Assembly (NCBI GenBank): GCA_050734185.1 | Contig: JBOHUE010000189.1 | Coordinates: 1 to 43,460 of the forward strand | Direction: 5' to 3' | Length of the DNA stretch: 43,460 bases | Source of the DNA: JAFALX01 sp050734185 | Lineage (GTDB): Bacteria > Chloroflexota > Dormibacteria > Aeolococcales > Aeolococcaceae | Shown: in pieces, positions 23,919 through 32,907 of the stretch | How positions within the stretch are numbered: position 1 is the first letter of the stretch | Layout of the letters: every line of letters starts with the position of its first letter | Program-made: the position numbers and the translations under genes | Notes under the pieces: generated by a model | What the model was told of the DNA's origin: nothing | What the model saw: the letters and a program-made list of their open reading frames with translations, nothing else | The model's database searches: none

Positions 23919-25936
23919 ACGAGCTCCTTGATACGGAGTGCCACCGGACGTGGGACAACGCGCGTCAGCTCGTCGACCGGTGCGTCACGGATGGCGTCGA
24001 TGGTGCCGAACTCGCGCAGCAACGCGCGACGGCGCGCCGGCCCGAGCCCGGGGACGACGTCCAGGCGCGAGCGCAGGGCGGAGCGACCACGCCGCGCGCG
24101 GTGCCGCGTGATGGCGAAACGATGCGCCTCATCGCGCACACGCTGCACCAGGAACAGCGTTGGGCTGTCGCGGTCGAGCACGATCGGATCGGGATCGCGG
24201 GGACGGAACAGCTCCTCGTTGCGCTTCGCCAGGCCGAACACGGGAATCGACTGCAGCGCGTAGGACTCCAGAACCTTCACGGCGGCGGCGAGCTGACCCT
24301 TGCCGCCGTCGATGAGGATGAGGTCGGGGACGACCCCGAAGCTGAGATCCACGTCCTCGCGCTCCTCTCGGCGTCGCAGCGAGGCCGTGCGCTCCTCGCC
24401 GTTGGCGCCCGCCGGGTCGGCGATCGGAACGTCGGGCGATGCCCCGAGCGCGCGCTGCAGACGGCCGAAGCGCCGCCGCAGCGTCTCCTCGATGGAGGCG
24501 AAGTCGTTCGCCCCTTCGACGGTCTTGATACCGAAATGGCGATACTTGGCAGAAACTGGGCGACCGGCCTCGAACACCACCATGGAGCCGACGGAGTTCG
24601 TGCCCATCGTGTTGCTGATGTCGTAGCACTCGATGCGTTGCGGCGGCGCCGGCAGGCCAAGACGGGACGCGAGGTCCTCGAGCAAAGCCTCGGTCTTGGC
24701 CTCGTCGTAGTCGTCGACGATGCGCTGCTGCCGCAGCGCGACGAGGGCGGTCTCGGCCGCGCGCTCCACCAACCGGCGCGCGTCACCGCGCTGCGGGACG
24801 TGCAGCTCCACGGTGCTGCCGCGCTGCTCGCTGAGCACCTCGCTCAGCAACGCCGCGTCGTCGACCGTGTCAGAGAGCAGGAGCCGTTTGGGCACCGCGG
24901 TGACGTTGGCGTAGTACTGCGGCAGGAAGCCGCTCAGGCACGCGGGCGCATCCAGGTCGGCCACACCTTCGAGCTCGTGCGTGTCCATCGCGATGACGCG
25001 ACCCTGGCGCACCGACAGCACCGCCGCCATCGCGCGCCCGGCCTCGACCGCGACCGCGACGCAGTCCTCGTCCCAGCGTCCGCCGCGCAACACCGTCTGG
25101 CGCTCGCTGATGCGCTCGATCGCACGCAGGCGGTCGCGGAAGCGCGCCGCGAGTTCGTAGTCGCGATCGTCCGCGGCGTCATCCATGTGCCCGGTGAGCT
25201 CTGCCTGCAGGGAGTCGGAGCGACCCTCCATGAACTGCTGCACCTCGTCGAGCAGCGTCGCGTACTGCTCCGGCGCGATGCGTCCCTCGCACGGTCCGGC
25301 ACAGCGTTTGATGTGATAGTCGAGGCAGACGCGGCCGCGGCGGAAGATCTCGTCGCTGCACGTGCGGAACGGGAAGATCGTCCGCAGCGAGCGCACGGTG
25401 GTGCGCAGCGACTGCGCGCTCGTGTACGGACCGAAGTACCGCGCACCGTCACGGATGACCTTGCGCGTGTAGTACGGGCGGGGGAACTCGGTCGCGCGGC
25501 GCGCGCTCTCGCCGCGCGGCGTGCGGATCTCCTCGCGCGCGGTGGCCGGCGCCACCGCGTCGTGAACGCCCGGTCGCGGGATCTTGAGGTACAGGTAGTT
25601 CTTGTCGTCCTTGAGCCGGACGTTGAAGCGCGGGCGGTACTGCTTGATGAGCGAGTTCTCGAGGATGAGCGCCTCGCGCTCGTTGGCCGCAGCGACCACG
25701 TCGAAGTCGAAGACGCGCTCGACGAGGTCGCGCGTGCGCGGCATGAGGGTGTTGAGCCCGGTGAAGTACGAGCGCAGCCGGCTGCGCAGGTTGGCGGCCT
25801 TGCCGACGTACATGACGCGCGTGTCGATGCCGCGCATCAGATAGACGCCCGCGCCCTCGGGCGCGGCACGCAGCCGGGCGCGCAGCAGCTCTGGATCGTC
25901 GATGAGCCGCTCAGCCGTGCGAGCGGTGCTGGTCAT
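23915..25936 (-). CDS. uvrC: UvrABC system protein C (excinuclease subunit)
   Basis: A 673-residue nuclease that makes both incisions in nucleotide excision repair. The N-terminal GIY-YIG domain (GVYLM...YVGKA, residues 30-46) cuts 3' of the lesion. A four-cysteine cluster (C193, C204, C212, C216) is the known Fe-S site region. A UVR motif with DYELAARFRDRL follows. The C-terminal RNase H-like domain (ECYDISNTMGTNSVGSMVVF, ILIDGGKGQ, EAHRFAITRHR) cuts 5'; helix-hairpin-helix motifs close the protein. About 30 extra residues (121-150) sit between GIY-YIG and YFGPYTS. ATG 25936 is preferred to GTG 25945. It is 30 bases after ligA. Confidence 0.96.
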   Translation of the reverse strand: MTSTARTAERLIDDPELLRARLRAAPEGAGVYLMRGIDTRVMYVGKAANLRSRLRSYFTGLNTLMPRTRDLVERVFDFDVVAAANEREALILENSLIKQYRPRFNVRLKDDKNYLYLKIPRPGVHDAVAPATAREEIRTPRGESARRATEFPRPYYTRKVIRDGARYFGPYTSAQSLRTTVRSLRTIFPFRTCSDEIFRRGRVCLDYHIKRCAGPCEGRIAPEQYATLLDEVQQFMEGRSDSLQAELTGHMDDAADDRDYELAARFRDRLRAIERISERQTVLRGGRWDEDCVAVAVEAGRAMAAVLSVRQGRVIAMDTHELEGVADLDAPACLSGFLPQYYANVTAVPKRLLLSDTVDDAALLSEVLSEQRGSTVELHVPQRGDARRLVERAAETALVALRQQRIVDDYDEAKTEALLEDLASRLGLPAPPQRIECYDISNTMGTNSVGSMVVFEAGRPVSAKYRHFGIKTVEGANDFASIEETLRRRFGRLQRALGASPDVPIADPAGANGEERTASLRRREEREDVDLSFGVVPDLILIDGGKGQLAAAVKVLESYALQSIPVFGLAKRNEELFRPRDPDPIVLDRDSPTLFLVQRVRDEAHRFAITRHRARRGRSALRSRLDVVPGLGPARRRALLREFGTIDAIRDAPVDELTRVVPRPVALRIKELV

Positions 25937-25966
25937 ACAACCCACTGTACCGGCGCATGAAGATCG

Positions 25967-27994
25967 CTACGCTCCGCCCTCGGCCGCCGCCAGCTCCGCC
26001 GCAAGCTGCGTCTCGTCGAGCACGCGGACGCCGAGCCGCTGTGCCTTCTCCAGCTTGCTGCCCGGAGATGCGCCCGCGACCACGGTGTGCGTCTTCTTGG
26101 AGACGCTCGAGCCTGGGTTGCCGCCCAGGGCCTTGATGCGATCCTCGGCCTCCGGCCGCGTCATGGATTCCAGGGTGCCGGTCAGCACCCAGGTCTGACC
26201 GGTCCACGGGCCTCCTCCGCGCTCGGTCGCCTCCGGCTCGACGCCGTTGCGGCGCAGGTCCTCGATCACCTTTCGGCCCTCTGCCGACTGCAACCAGTGA
26301 CCGACCTGCTCCGCGACCACGTCGCCGATGCCCTCGACCTCGCGCAGGTCGCCGGATGACGCAGCCAGCAGCGCATCGATGGTGCCGAAGTGCGTCGCCA
26401 GCGCCTCGGCGGTGTGCTCACCCACGTGGCGGATGCCCAGCGCGTTGATGAACCGCGGCAGTGGCACATGCTTACGAGACTCGATCGACGCCAGCAGCTT
26501 GTCCGCGGACCGCTCCGCGAATCCATCGAGCTCGAGCAGCTGCTCGCGTGTCACGGTGAAGAAGTCGGCGGGCTCGATCACGTCGCCCTGCTTCACCAGC
26601 TGGTCGATGACGCCGGGCCCGAGTCCTTCGATGTTCATCGCGGCGCGCGACGCGAAGTGCATCAGCTTCTCCACCCGTTGCGCGGGACACAGCGGGTTGA
26701 CGCAGCGGCGCACCACCTCGCCCTCCTCGCGCACCAGCTCGGTGTCGCAAGCGGGGCAGCGCTCCGGCATGCGCCACGCCGTCGCGCTCTTGGGGCGCTT
26801 CTCCAGCAGCGGGCGCACCACCTCGGGGATGACATCGCCGGCCTTGTGCAGGATGACGGTGTCTCCGATGCGCACGTCCTTGCGGGCGACCTCGTCCTCG
26901 TTGTGCAGCGTGGCGCGGCGAACGGTCGAGCCGGCGACGACCACCGGCTCGAGCATTGCCACCGGCGTCACCGCGCCGGTGCGGCCGACGTACACGGCGA
27001 TGTCCAGCACCACCGTCTCGCGTTCCTCCGGCGGGAACTTGTACGCGATGGCCCAGCGCGGCGAACGTGAGATGGCGCCGAGCTCGGCCTGCTCCGCGAG
27101 CGACGCGACCTTGATCACGACGCCGTCGGTCTCGTACTCGAGGTCATGGCGCCGCGTGACCCACTCATCGAGGAACGCGACGATGTCGTCTACGGAGCGC
27201 GCGATCCGGCGGTGCGGGTTGACCCGAAAGCCAAGCTGCTCGAGCGTTTCCAGCACCTGCTCCTGTGAGGCCGCCGAACCGGGTGGGTCCAGCTGGTACA
27301 TGAAGGTCTGCAGCCCGCGTCCGGCCGTGACGGTCGGATCGAGCTGTCGCACCGCGCCCGCCGCAGCATTGCGCGGGTTCGCATAGGTCGGCTTACCCGC
27401 CTCGTCGAGGCGCGTGTTCAGCGCCGCGAACGCCTTCTTGGGCAGATACACCTCGCCGCGCACCTCGAACTCGGATGCGAGCTTCGTCTCGACCTTCCGC
27501 AGCGCCCTCGGCACCGAGCGGATCGTGCGGACGTTGGCGGTGACGTCCTCGCCCTCGACGCCGTTGCCGCGCGTGGCGGCCCGCACGAAGTCACCGTCGC
27601 GATAGGTGAGCGACATCGCCAGTCCGTCGATCTTGAGCTCGCAGACGTACGCATCGACGTCACCGGCGGCGCGCTCCACGCGACGGACGAAGTCGCGGAC
27701 CTCGTCGTGCGAGAACGCGTTGCTGAGGCTGAGCATTGAGGTGCGATGCCGTACCTTGGTGAACGCCTCCGACGGTGCGCCGCCGACGCGCCGCGTCGGC
27801 GAGTCCGGCGACTGCAGCCCCGGGTATCGCGTCTCGAGGTCGAGCAGCTCGCGGAAGACCGCGTCGTATTCGGCGTCGGAGATCTCCGGTTCGTCGAGCA
27901 CGTAGTAGCGGTGCGCATGATGCTCGATGGTCGAGCGCAGCTCCGAGACGCGCTCCCGCTCCGCGCGCGGAATCGTTACGACTCCACGGCCCAC
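25967..27994 (-). CDS. ligA: NAD-dependent DNA ligase
   Basis: This 675-residue ligase seals nicks in replication and repair. The Ia domain has HHAHRYYVLDEPEISDAEYD. Adenylated K121 lies in ELKIDGLA. The OB fold, a four-Cys zinc finger (CPAC...CVNPLC), helix-hairpin-helix repeats and a C-terminal BRCT domain (LTGTLESMTRPEAEDRIKALGG) follow. The GTG at 27994 is the only standard start ahead of domain Ia; it makes a 19-nt overlap with pcrA. It lies between pcrA and uvrC, making a compact DNA-repair block. Confidence 0.96.
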   Translation of the reverse strand: MGRGVVTIPRAERERVSELRSTIEHHAHRYYVLDEPEISDAEYDAVFRELLDLETRYPGLQSPDSPTRRVGGAPSEAFTKVRHRTSMLSLSNAFSHDEVRDFVRRVERAAGDVDAYVCELKIDGLAMSLTYRDGDFVRAATRGNGVEGEDVTANVRTIRSVPRALRKVETKLASEFEVRGEVYLPKKAFAALNTRLDEAGKPTYANPRNAAAGAVRQLDPTVTAGRGLQTFMYQLDPPGSAASQEQVLETLEQLGFRVNPHRRIARSVDDIVAFLDEWVTRRHDLEYETDGVVIKVASLAEQAELGAISRSPRWAIAYKFPPEERETVVLDIAVYVGRTGAVTPVAMLEPVVVAGSTVRRATLHNEDEVARKDVRIGDTVILHKAGDVIPEVVRPLLEKRPKSATAWRMPERCPACDTELVREEGEVVRRCVNPLCPAQRVEKLMHFASRAAMNIEGLGPGVIDQLVKQGDVIEPADFFTVTREQLLELDGFAERSADKLLASIESRKHVPLPRFINALGIRHVGEHTAEALATHFGTIDALLAASSGDLREVEGIGDVVAEQVGHWLQSAEGRKVIEDLRRNGVEPEATERGGGPWTGQTWVLTGTLESMTRPEAEDRIKALGGNPGSSVSKKTHTVVAGASPGSKLEKAQRLGVRVLDETQLAAELAAAEGGA

Positions 27995-30189
27995 AGCGTC
28001 GCGTCCCCGACGGCGAAGATCTTCACACCCACGTCGTCGAATTTGATCACCAGCTCCTCACCGGAGCGCGTCATGGTGCTCTTCAGCACCGTCCCCTCGC
28101 CGTAGCGCTCATGTCGCAGGCGCATGCCCGCACGATATCTCTGCGGCGCCACCGCCACCGGGTTCGGTTGCACCGCGCGGGCATGCACGGCCTGACGGAC
28201 TGCGCCGGGCCTCCGGAAGTCGTCGGTGAGGCGGCCGCCCGGCCGCGCCATGAGCTCGATCATGTTGGCGGGGATCTCGCGGAGAAAGCGCGATGCCTCG
28301 GCGAGTTGCGGCGTGCCGTAGAGGTGGCGACGGAAGGCGTGGAGCAGGTAGAGATGGCGGCGGGCGCGCGTCATCCCCACGTAGGTGAGGCGGCGCTCCT
28401 CAGCGATTCCCGCGTCGCCCTCCTCGAGCGAGCGCACGTGCGGCAGCAGCCCCTCCTCCATCCCCGCGACGAACACGACGTCGAACTCGAGGCCCTTCAC
28501 CTGGTGGAGAGTGATCAGGAGGACGCCCTGGTCCTTGTCGTCCATGCTGTCGACGTCGCTGACCAGCGCGACGTTCTCGAGGAACTGCTGCAGCCCGTCG
28601 GGCGCGGGGACGTCCTCATACTCCGCGGCGAGGCCGGCGAGCTCGACGACGTTGCCCCACCGCTCCTCGCCCTCCGGCGTCCCGTCGCGCAGCCACTCGC
28701 GGTAGCCCGTCGCATTGAGCACGGTGTCGACGAGCACCGGCAGCGGCAACCGCCCGGCCTCTTGGCGCAGACGCTCCATGAGCTGCGCGAATGCAGTGAT
28801 GGACTGCATGGCCGCGGCGCCGAGGCCTTCCGCTTCGTCGAGACGCTGGGCTGCCTCGAGCGGCGAGAGGCGCTTACGCCGCGCCAGCCGCTCGAGCTCG
28901 GCGACACTCCGGTCACCGATCTTACGGCGCGGTACGTTGACGACACGCGCGAACGACACCGCGTCCTTCGGGTTGAAGCAGAGGCGAAGGTACGCGAGCA
29001 CATCCTTCACCTCCTTGCGCTCGTAGAACCGGATGCCGCCGACGAGGCGGTACGGGATGCCACGCCTGAGCAGGGTCTCCTCGAAGGCGCGCGACTGCGC
29101 GTTGGTTCGGTACAGCACGGCGCATTCACTGAGCGATATGCCCTCGCGCCCCACGAGCCGCTCGATCTCACCCGTGATCCAGAGCGCCTCCTCGCGCTCG
29201 TCGTAGACGGAGATGAGGCGCACCGGCTCCCCGCCGCGAAACTCGGTCCAGAGCTTCTTCGGGGCGCGTTTCTCATTGCGCTGGATGACGGCGTGCGCGA
29301 CGTCGAGAATCGGCTGTGTCGAGCGGTAGTTCTGCTCGAGGGTCACCTTGCGCGCATCCGGGTAGTCGTGCTCGAACGCGAGGATGTTGCGCACGTCGGC
29401 GCCCCGGAACGCGTACACGGACTGGTCGTCGTCTCCGACGACGGTGATGTTGCGGTGCTTCGCGGCCAGCAGCCTCACCAGCTCGTACTGCGTGCGGTTG
29501 GTGTCCTGGTACTCGTCGATGAACAGATGCCGGAACCGTGTCTGGTAGTGCTCACGCGCGGACGCGTCATCGCGCAGCAGCACCACGGCGCGAAACAGCA
29601 GGTCGTCGAAGTCCAGCGCCGACGCCGCGTCGAGCTCCTGCTCGTACGCGTAGTAGCATCGCGCGACCGTCTGCTCGAAATCGCCCTGTGCGCGGGCCAT
29701 GTAATCGCGCGCGTCGATCAGCTCGTTCTTGGCCGAGCTGATCACGCTGCCGACGCGAGAGGGCGTGTACCGCTTGTCGTCGATCCCCTCAGCCCGCAGG
29801 GCATTGCGCAGCGCCGACGTCCTGTCGGCCTCATCGTAGATCGTGTAGTCGCGAGAGATGCCGATGGCGTCGCCGTCGCGCCGGAGCATGCGCGCGCCGA
29901 GCGCGTGGAATGTTCCGAGCCACATGCCCTTGATGCTCGAGCCGATCAGGTCCTCGACTCGGGAGCGCATCTCGCGCGCCGCCTTGTTGGTGAAGGTGAC
30001 CGCGCAGATCTCCTCCGCATACACGCCGCGCGTCGCGATCACGTAGGCGATCCGGTACGTCAGCACGCGCGTTTTGCCGCTTCCCGCACCGGCGAAGATG
30101 AGCAGCGGACCATCCGGCGCCTCGACCGCCTCGCGCTGCGGCGCGTTGAGGCCTTCGAGCAGCGCGCTGGCGCTGGCCGCCGGGCTCAA
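27976..30189 (-). CDS. pcrA: UvrD/PcrA-family superfamily 1 DNA helicase
   Basis: A 737-residue 3'-5' helicase used in nucleotide excision repair and plasmid or replication restart. Motifs are Walker A GAGSGKT (34-40), TFTNKAA, LFIDEYQDTN, VVGDDDQSVYAFRGA, LEQNYRS, TLHQVKGLEFD and YVGMTRARR. The C-terminal 60 residues form the Tudor-like RNA polymerase-binding module of PcrA (MRLRHERYGEGTVL...). The start is a TTG at 30189 overlapping the upstream stop as TTGA; it gives the length usual for PcrA and begins just before the conserved LNAPQREAV. Confidence 0.95.
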   Translation of the reverse strand: MSPAASASALLEGLNAPQREAVEAPDGPLLIFAGAGSGKTRVLTYRIAYVIATRGVYAEEICAVTFTNKAAREMRSRVEDLIGSSIKGMWLGTFHALGARMLRRDGDAIGISRDYTIYDEADRTSALRNALRAEGIDDKRYTPSRVGSVISSAKNELIDARDYMARAQGDFEQTVARCYYAYEQELDAASALDFDDLLFRAVVLLRDDASAREHYQTRFRHLFIDEYQDTNRTQYELVRLLAAKHRNITVVGDDDQSVYAFRGADVRNILAFEHDYPDARKVTLEQNYRSTQPILDVAHAVIQRNEKRAPKKLWTEFRGGEPVRLISVYDEREEALWITGEIERLVGREGISLSECAVLYRTNAQSRAFEETLLRRGIPYRLVGGIRFYERKEVKDVLAYLRLCFNPKDAVSFARVVNVPRRKIGDRSVAELERLARRKRLSPLEAAQRLDEAEGLGAAAMQSITAFAQLMERLRQEAGRLPLPVLVDTVLNATGYREWLRDGTPEGEERWGNVVELAGLAAEYEDVPAPDGLQQFLENVALVSDVDSMDDKDQGVLLITLHQVKGLEFDVVFVAGMEEGLLPHVRSLEEGDAGIAEERRLTYVGMTRARRHLYLLHAFRRHLYGTPQLAEASRFLREIPANMIELMARPGGRLTDDFRRPGAVRQAVHARAVQPNPVAVAPQRYRAGMRLRHERYGEGTVLKSTMTRSGEELVIKFDDVGVKIFAVGDATLWAVES

Positions 30190-31058
30190 GCGATGGATGC
30201 GGCGCCGCGGCGCACGTGCACTCGGTACGCGTCGGGGCGGCGGTCGGTGATCAGGTGATTGCGAGGTGTGCTCATTCGCTGCTGCTCGTTCTGGTCCAGG
30301 TCGACGTCCGCGATCAGCAGCTCGTCGCCACCTCGACTCGCGGGTCCCGCCACCGGCCAGCCGTCGGGGCCGACGATGATCGACGCGCCGATGAACCGTA
30401 CGTCGCGCTCGACGCCGACTCGGTCGGCGCACGCGACCACCACGCCACTCTGGCCTGCGGTCGCCATCGCGACGTAGTTGGCCTGCACGTAGCCGCGGTC
30501 GTCCCACACGGTGCGCTTGAACGACGCCACCCAGTTGGTCGGCACCGCGATGATCTCGGCGCCGGCCAGAGCCAGCGCGCGCGTAGCCTCGGGGAAGCGC
30601 AGGTCGTAACAGATGACGACGCCGACCATCCCAGCGGGCGTCTCGGCGACGACGAGCTCGTCGCCAGGCGCGAACCACGACTTCTCGTCGTTGAACAGAT
30701 GCAACTTTCGGTAGACGGCGAGCAACCCTCGCGGGCCGACGATCACCGCGCTGTTGTGGCGGCGCGTGCCATCCAACTCGTTGAGCCCGGCCACCACGAC
30801 GCATCCGCTCTGCACACATGCCGCCTGCAGCGCGCTCACGAATGCACCGTCGAGCGGCTCCGCCGACGCCGCTGCCTCGTCCTCGCTCGAGAACACGTAG
30901 CCACTCGACGCCAGCTCCGGCAGAACGACCAGCTGCGCGCGGCGACGGGTCGCCTCCTGCAACCATCGCTCGGCGCGGGCACGATTCCCATCGCGGTCCC
31001 CGACACGCGGTTCGTACTGAGCGACTGCGATGCGAACCGGTCGTGCCATACGAATCAC
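30186..31058 (-). CDS. carbon-nitrogen hydrolase (nitrilase superfamily)
   Basis: A 290-residue amidase/nitrilase fold enzyme. The Glu-Lys-Cys triad is visible: E in VLPELASSGY, K in YRKLHLFNDE, and C in VVICYDLRFPE. Substrate is not evident; relatives include omega-amidases, N-carbamoyl hydrolases and deaminated-glutathione amidases. The GTG at 31058 overlaps the alr stop as GTGA; ATG at 31049 (MARPVRIAVAQYEP) is nearly as likely. Its position inside an asnB-cofE-alr-pcrA series, overlapping on both sides, suggests steady co-expression and perhaps a role in amide nitrogen metabolism. Confidence 0.9.
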   Translation of the reverse strand: MIRMARPVRIAVAQYEPRVGDRDGNRARAERWLQEATRRRAQLVVLPELASSGYVFSSEDEAAASAEPLDGAFVSALQAACVQSGCVVVAGLNELDGTRRHNSAVIVGPRGLLAVYRKLHLFNDEKSWFAPGDELVVAETPAGMVGVVICYDLRFPEATRALALAGAEIIAVPTNWVASFKRTVWDDRGYVQANYVAMATAGQSGVVVACADRVGVERDVRFIGASIIVGPDGWPVAGPASRGGDELLIADVDLDQNEQQRMSTPRNHLITDRRPDAYRVHVRRGAASIA

Positions 31059-32197
31059 AGTACCGCAGACGCGTCGCCGTCACCCGTGACCACGCGCGCA
31101 ACGGTCTGCGGGACCCCGGTGAGCACCTCGTACGAGATGGTGCCGGCCAGCGCGGCAACCTCGTGGGCGCCGAGTCGCACGCCGTCGCGCTCGCCGAACA
31201 CCATGGCGATGTCGCCCGCGGCGACCGGCATCACGTCGGTCACATCAACCGTCACCTGGTCCATGCTCACGGTGCCGACGATCGGCACCCTGCGACCGTT
31301 CACAACGAGCTGCCCGCTGTTCGAAAGCAGCCGCGGGATCCCCTGTCCGTATCCCGCAGCCACGGTCGCGATCCACCGGTCCGTGGGCGCCGACCACGTG
31401 CGGCCGTAGCCGATCGGCTCGCCCGACGGCACGCGTTTCACCTGCGCCACACGCGCCCGCATCGTCATCACGGGGCGAAGCGACGCCAGCACATCGCGGG
31501 AGGCGGAGATGTAGCCGTACGTTGCGATACCCACGCGCACGATGTCGTGCTGCGTCTCGGGAGCGGTGATGATCGCCTCGCTGTTGCCGGCGTGCAACAC
31601 CGCCTCCGGCGCAACCACCCGCAACCGCGCGGCCCATGCCGCGAAGCGTTGGTGCTGCACGGTCGTGAACTCGACGTCATCCGGTTCGGCGAAGTGCGTG
31701 AATATGCCGGCGACCTCGAGACGGCCCCGCGCGTCGCGCAGCGCGGTCGCAAGCGAGTCGATCTCATCTTCGCGCAGACCGAGGCGCCCAAGTCCCGTGT
31801 CGAGCTTGACGTGCACGCGGGCGGCCCGTGCCTGCGCCGCCTCGCTGATGACGCTGACGTCATGCAGATCGCAGATGCTGAGGTCGACGTCGTGCGCCAG
31901 CGTCTCGCCCACCGTCGAAGGCGGCGACCAGCCCGTCACCAGCATGCGTCCGTCGATGCCCGCCGCGCGCAGGGCCAGCGCCTCGTCGGGCGTGTACACC
32001 CCGAGCCACGTCGCGCCCGCACCATGTGCAGCGCGGGCCACCGTCACCGCACCATGGCCATACCCGTCCGACTTCACCATCGCCATGACCCGCGTCGACG
32101 GCCGCAGCAACGCGCGCATCGTGCGCACGTTGTGCTGCAACGCCCGCGTGTCGATCTCGACCCAGCGCAGCAGTCCGTCGGTGACCGCGCCGCTCAC
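31055..32197 (-). CDS. alr: alanine racemase
   Basis: A 380-residue PLP enzyme making D-alanine for peptidoglycan. The PLP lysine lies in VMAMVKSDGYGHGA near the N-terminus. The opposite-face catalytic Tyr is in ATVAAGYGQGIPR. GTVSMDQVTVDVTD is the conserved C-terminal domain loop. The start is a GTG at 32197, overlapping the stop of the cofE-like gene as GTGA; this gives the usual length, and the sequence begins with the conserved WVEIDTRALQHNV. Confidence 0.96.
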   Translation of the reverse strand: MSGAVTDGLLRWVEIDTRALQHNVRTMRALLRPSTRVMAMVKSDGYGHGAVTVARAAHGAGATWLGVYTPDEALALRAAGIDGRMLVTGWSPPSTVGETLAHDVDLSICDLHDVSVISEAAQARAARVHVKLDTGLGRLGLREDEIDSLATALRDARGRLEVAGIFTHFAEPDDVEFTTVQHQRFAAWAARLRVVAPEAVLHAGNSEAIITAPETQHDIVRVGIATYGYISASRDVLASLRPVMTMRARVAQVKRVPSGEPIGYGRTWSAPTDRWIATVAAGYGQGIPRLLSNSGQLVVNGRRVPIVGTVSMDQVTVDVTDVMPVAAGDIAMVFGERDGVRLGAHEVAALAGTISYEVLTGVPQTVARVVTGDGDASAVL

Positions 32198-32907
32198 GCG
32201 CGCGGCCGCACCACGATGATCGGCGTGCGCTCGTCGTCCTGCCCGAGCGGGTTGTCGAGCACCGCACGGCGCACCGTCGCCGCGGACACCGGGACGCCGC
32301 GGCTCATCCCGAGCACCTCGACGTTGATGTTGTTCGCGTCGACGATGGCGATGGGCCAACCGGTCTCGTCCTCGAGCTCCTGCGCATCGCGCGGCGGATC
32401 CTCGGGGCCGAGCATCGCGAACTCGTTGAACGGCTCGATGGTGTGGTGGCTGAACCCGTCGATCTCGGAGACGCGGTTGCCGGCGATGCGGTAGAAGTCG
32501 CCGCGGCGTCCGAAGAGCCGGGTGACGCCACCGACACTCGTCGCAGCCAGCATCCGCCACCAGCCGGCACGCATGATCGCGATCTGCATCTTCGCGGGGT
32601 CGGAGAAGCCGACGTCGTCCTTCAGTGGGGTCACGCCCTTCACGATCAGCTTGGCGAGCAACCCGGGGCGCACCAGCGAGCGGTGAATGACCCGGCCCTG
32701 GCTGATCGCGACCACCTTCTCGGACACGGCCAGGAAATCACCGGGCTGGACCACCGGCGTCACGTAGCGCCGGAGCACGTCGACGAGCGACTCCTTGACG
32801 TGGACCAGGTGCGTCTGCACGGGGATGCGCTCGAATTCGCGACCGTCGACGACGATCGTCGTCCCCGATACCGTGGTCGCGCGCGCTACCGGGGTGTCCT
32901 CAGGCAT
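32194..32907 (-). CDS. CofE-like gamma-glutamyl ligase family protein (F420-0:L-glutamate ligase homologue)
   Basis: A 237-residue protein of the CofE fold. Recognisable segments are VQPGDFLAVSEKVVAISQGRVI near the N-terminus, GFSDPAKMQIAI, and IAIVDANNINVEVLG in the second half. CofE adds glutamate to coenzyme F420-0 using GTP. No other F420 gene is in the window, and the protein starts with an added 20 residues, so the true acceptor may differ. The ATG at 32907 overlaps asnB by 8 nt, and the gene is directly coupled to alr downstream. Annotate as family only. Confidence 0.78.
   Translation of the reverse strand: MPEDTPVARATTVSGTTIVVDGREFERIPVQTHLVHVKESLVDVLRRYVTPVVQPGDFLAVSEKVVAISQGRVIHRSLVRPGLLAKLIVKGVTPLKDDVGFSDPAKMQIAIMRAGWWRMLAATSVGGVTRLFGRRGDFYRIAGNRVSEIDGFSHHTIEPFNEFAMLGPEDPPRDAQELEDETGWPIAIVDANNINVEVLGMSRGVPVSAATVRRAVLDNPLGQDDERTPIIVVRPRA

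Noticed and set aside
24101..25960. Open frame of 619 codons antisense to uvrC
   Set aside because: Shadow frame caused by high G+C at third positions of uvrC.
27775..30258. Open frame of 827 codons antisense to ligA and pcrA
   Set aside because: It spans two clear genes on the other strand and has shadow-frame composition with no motif.
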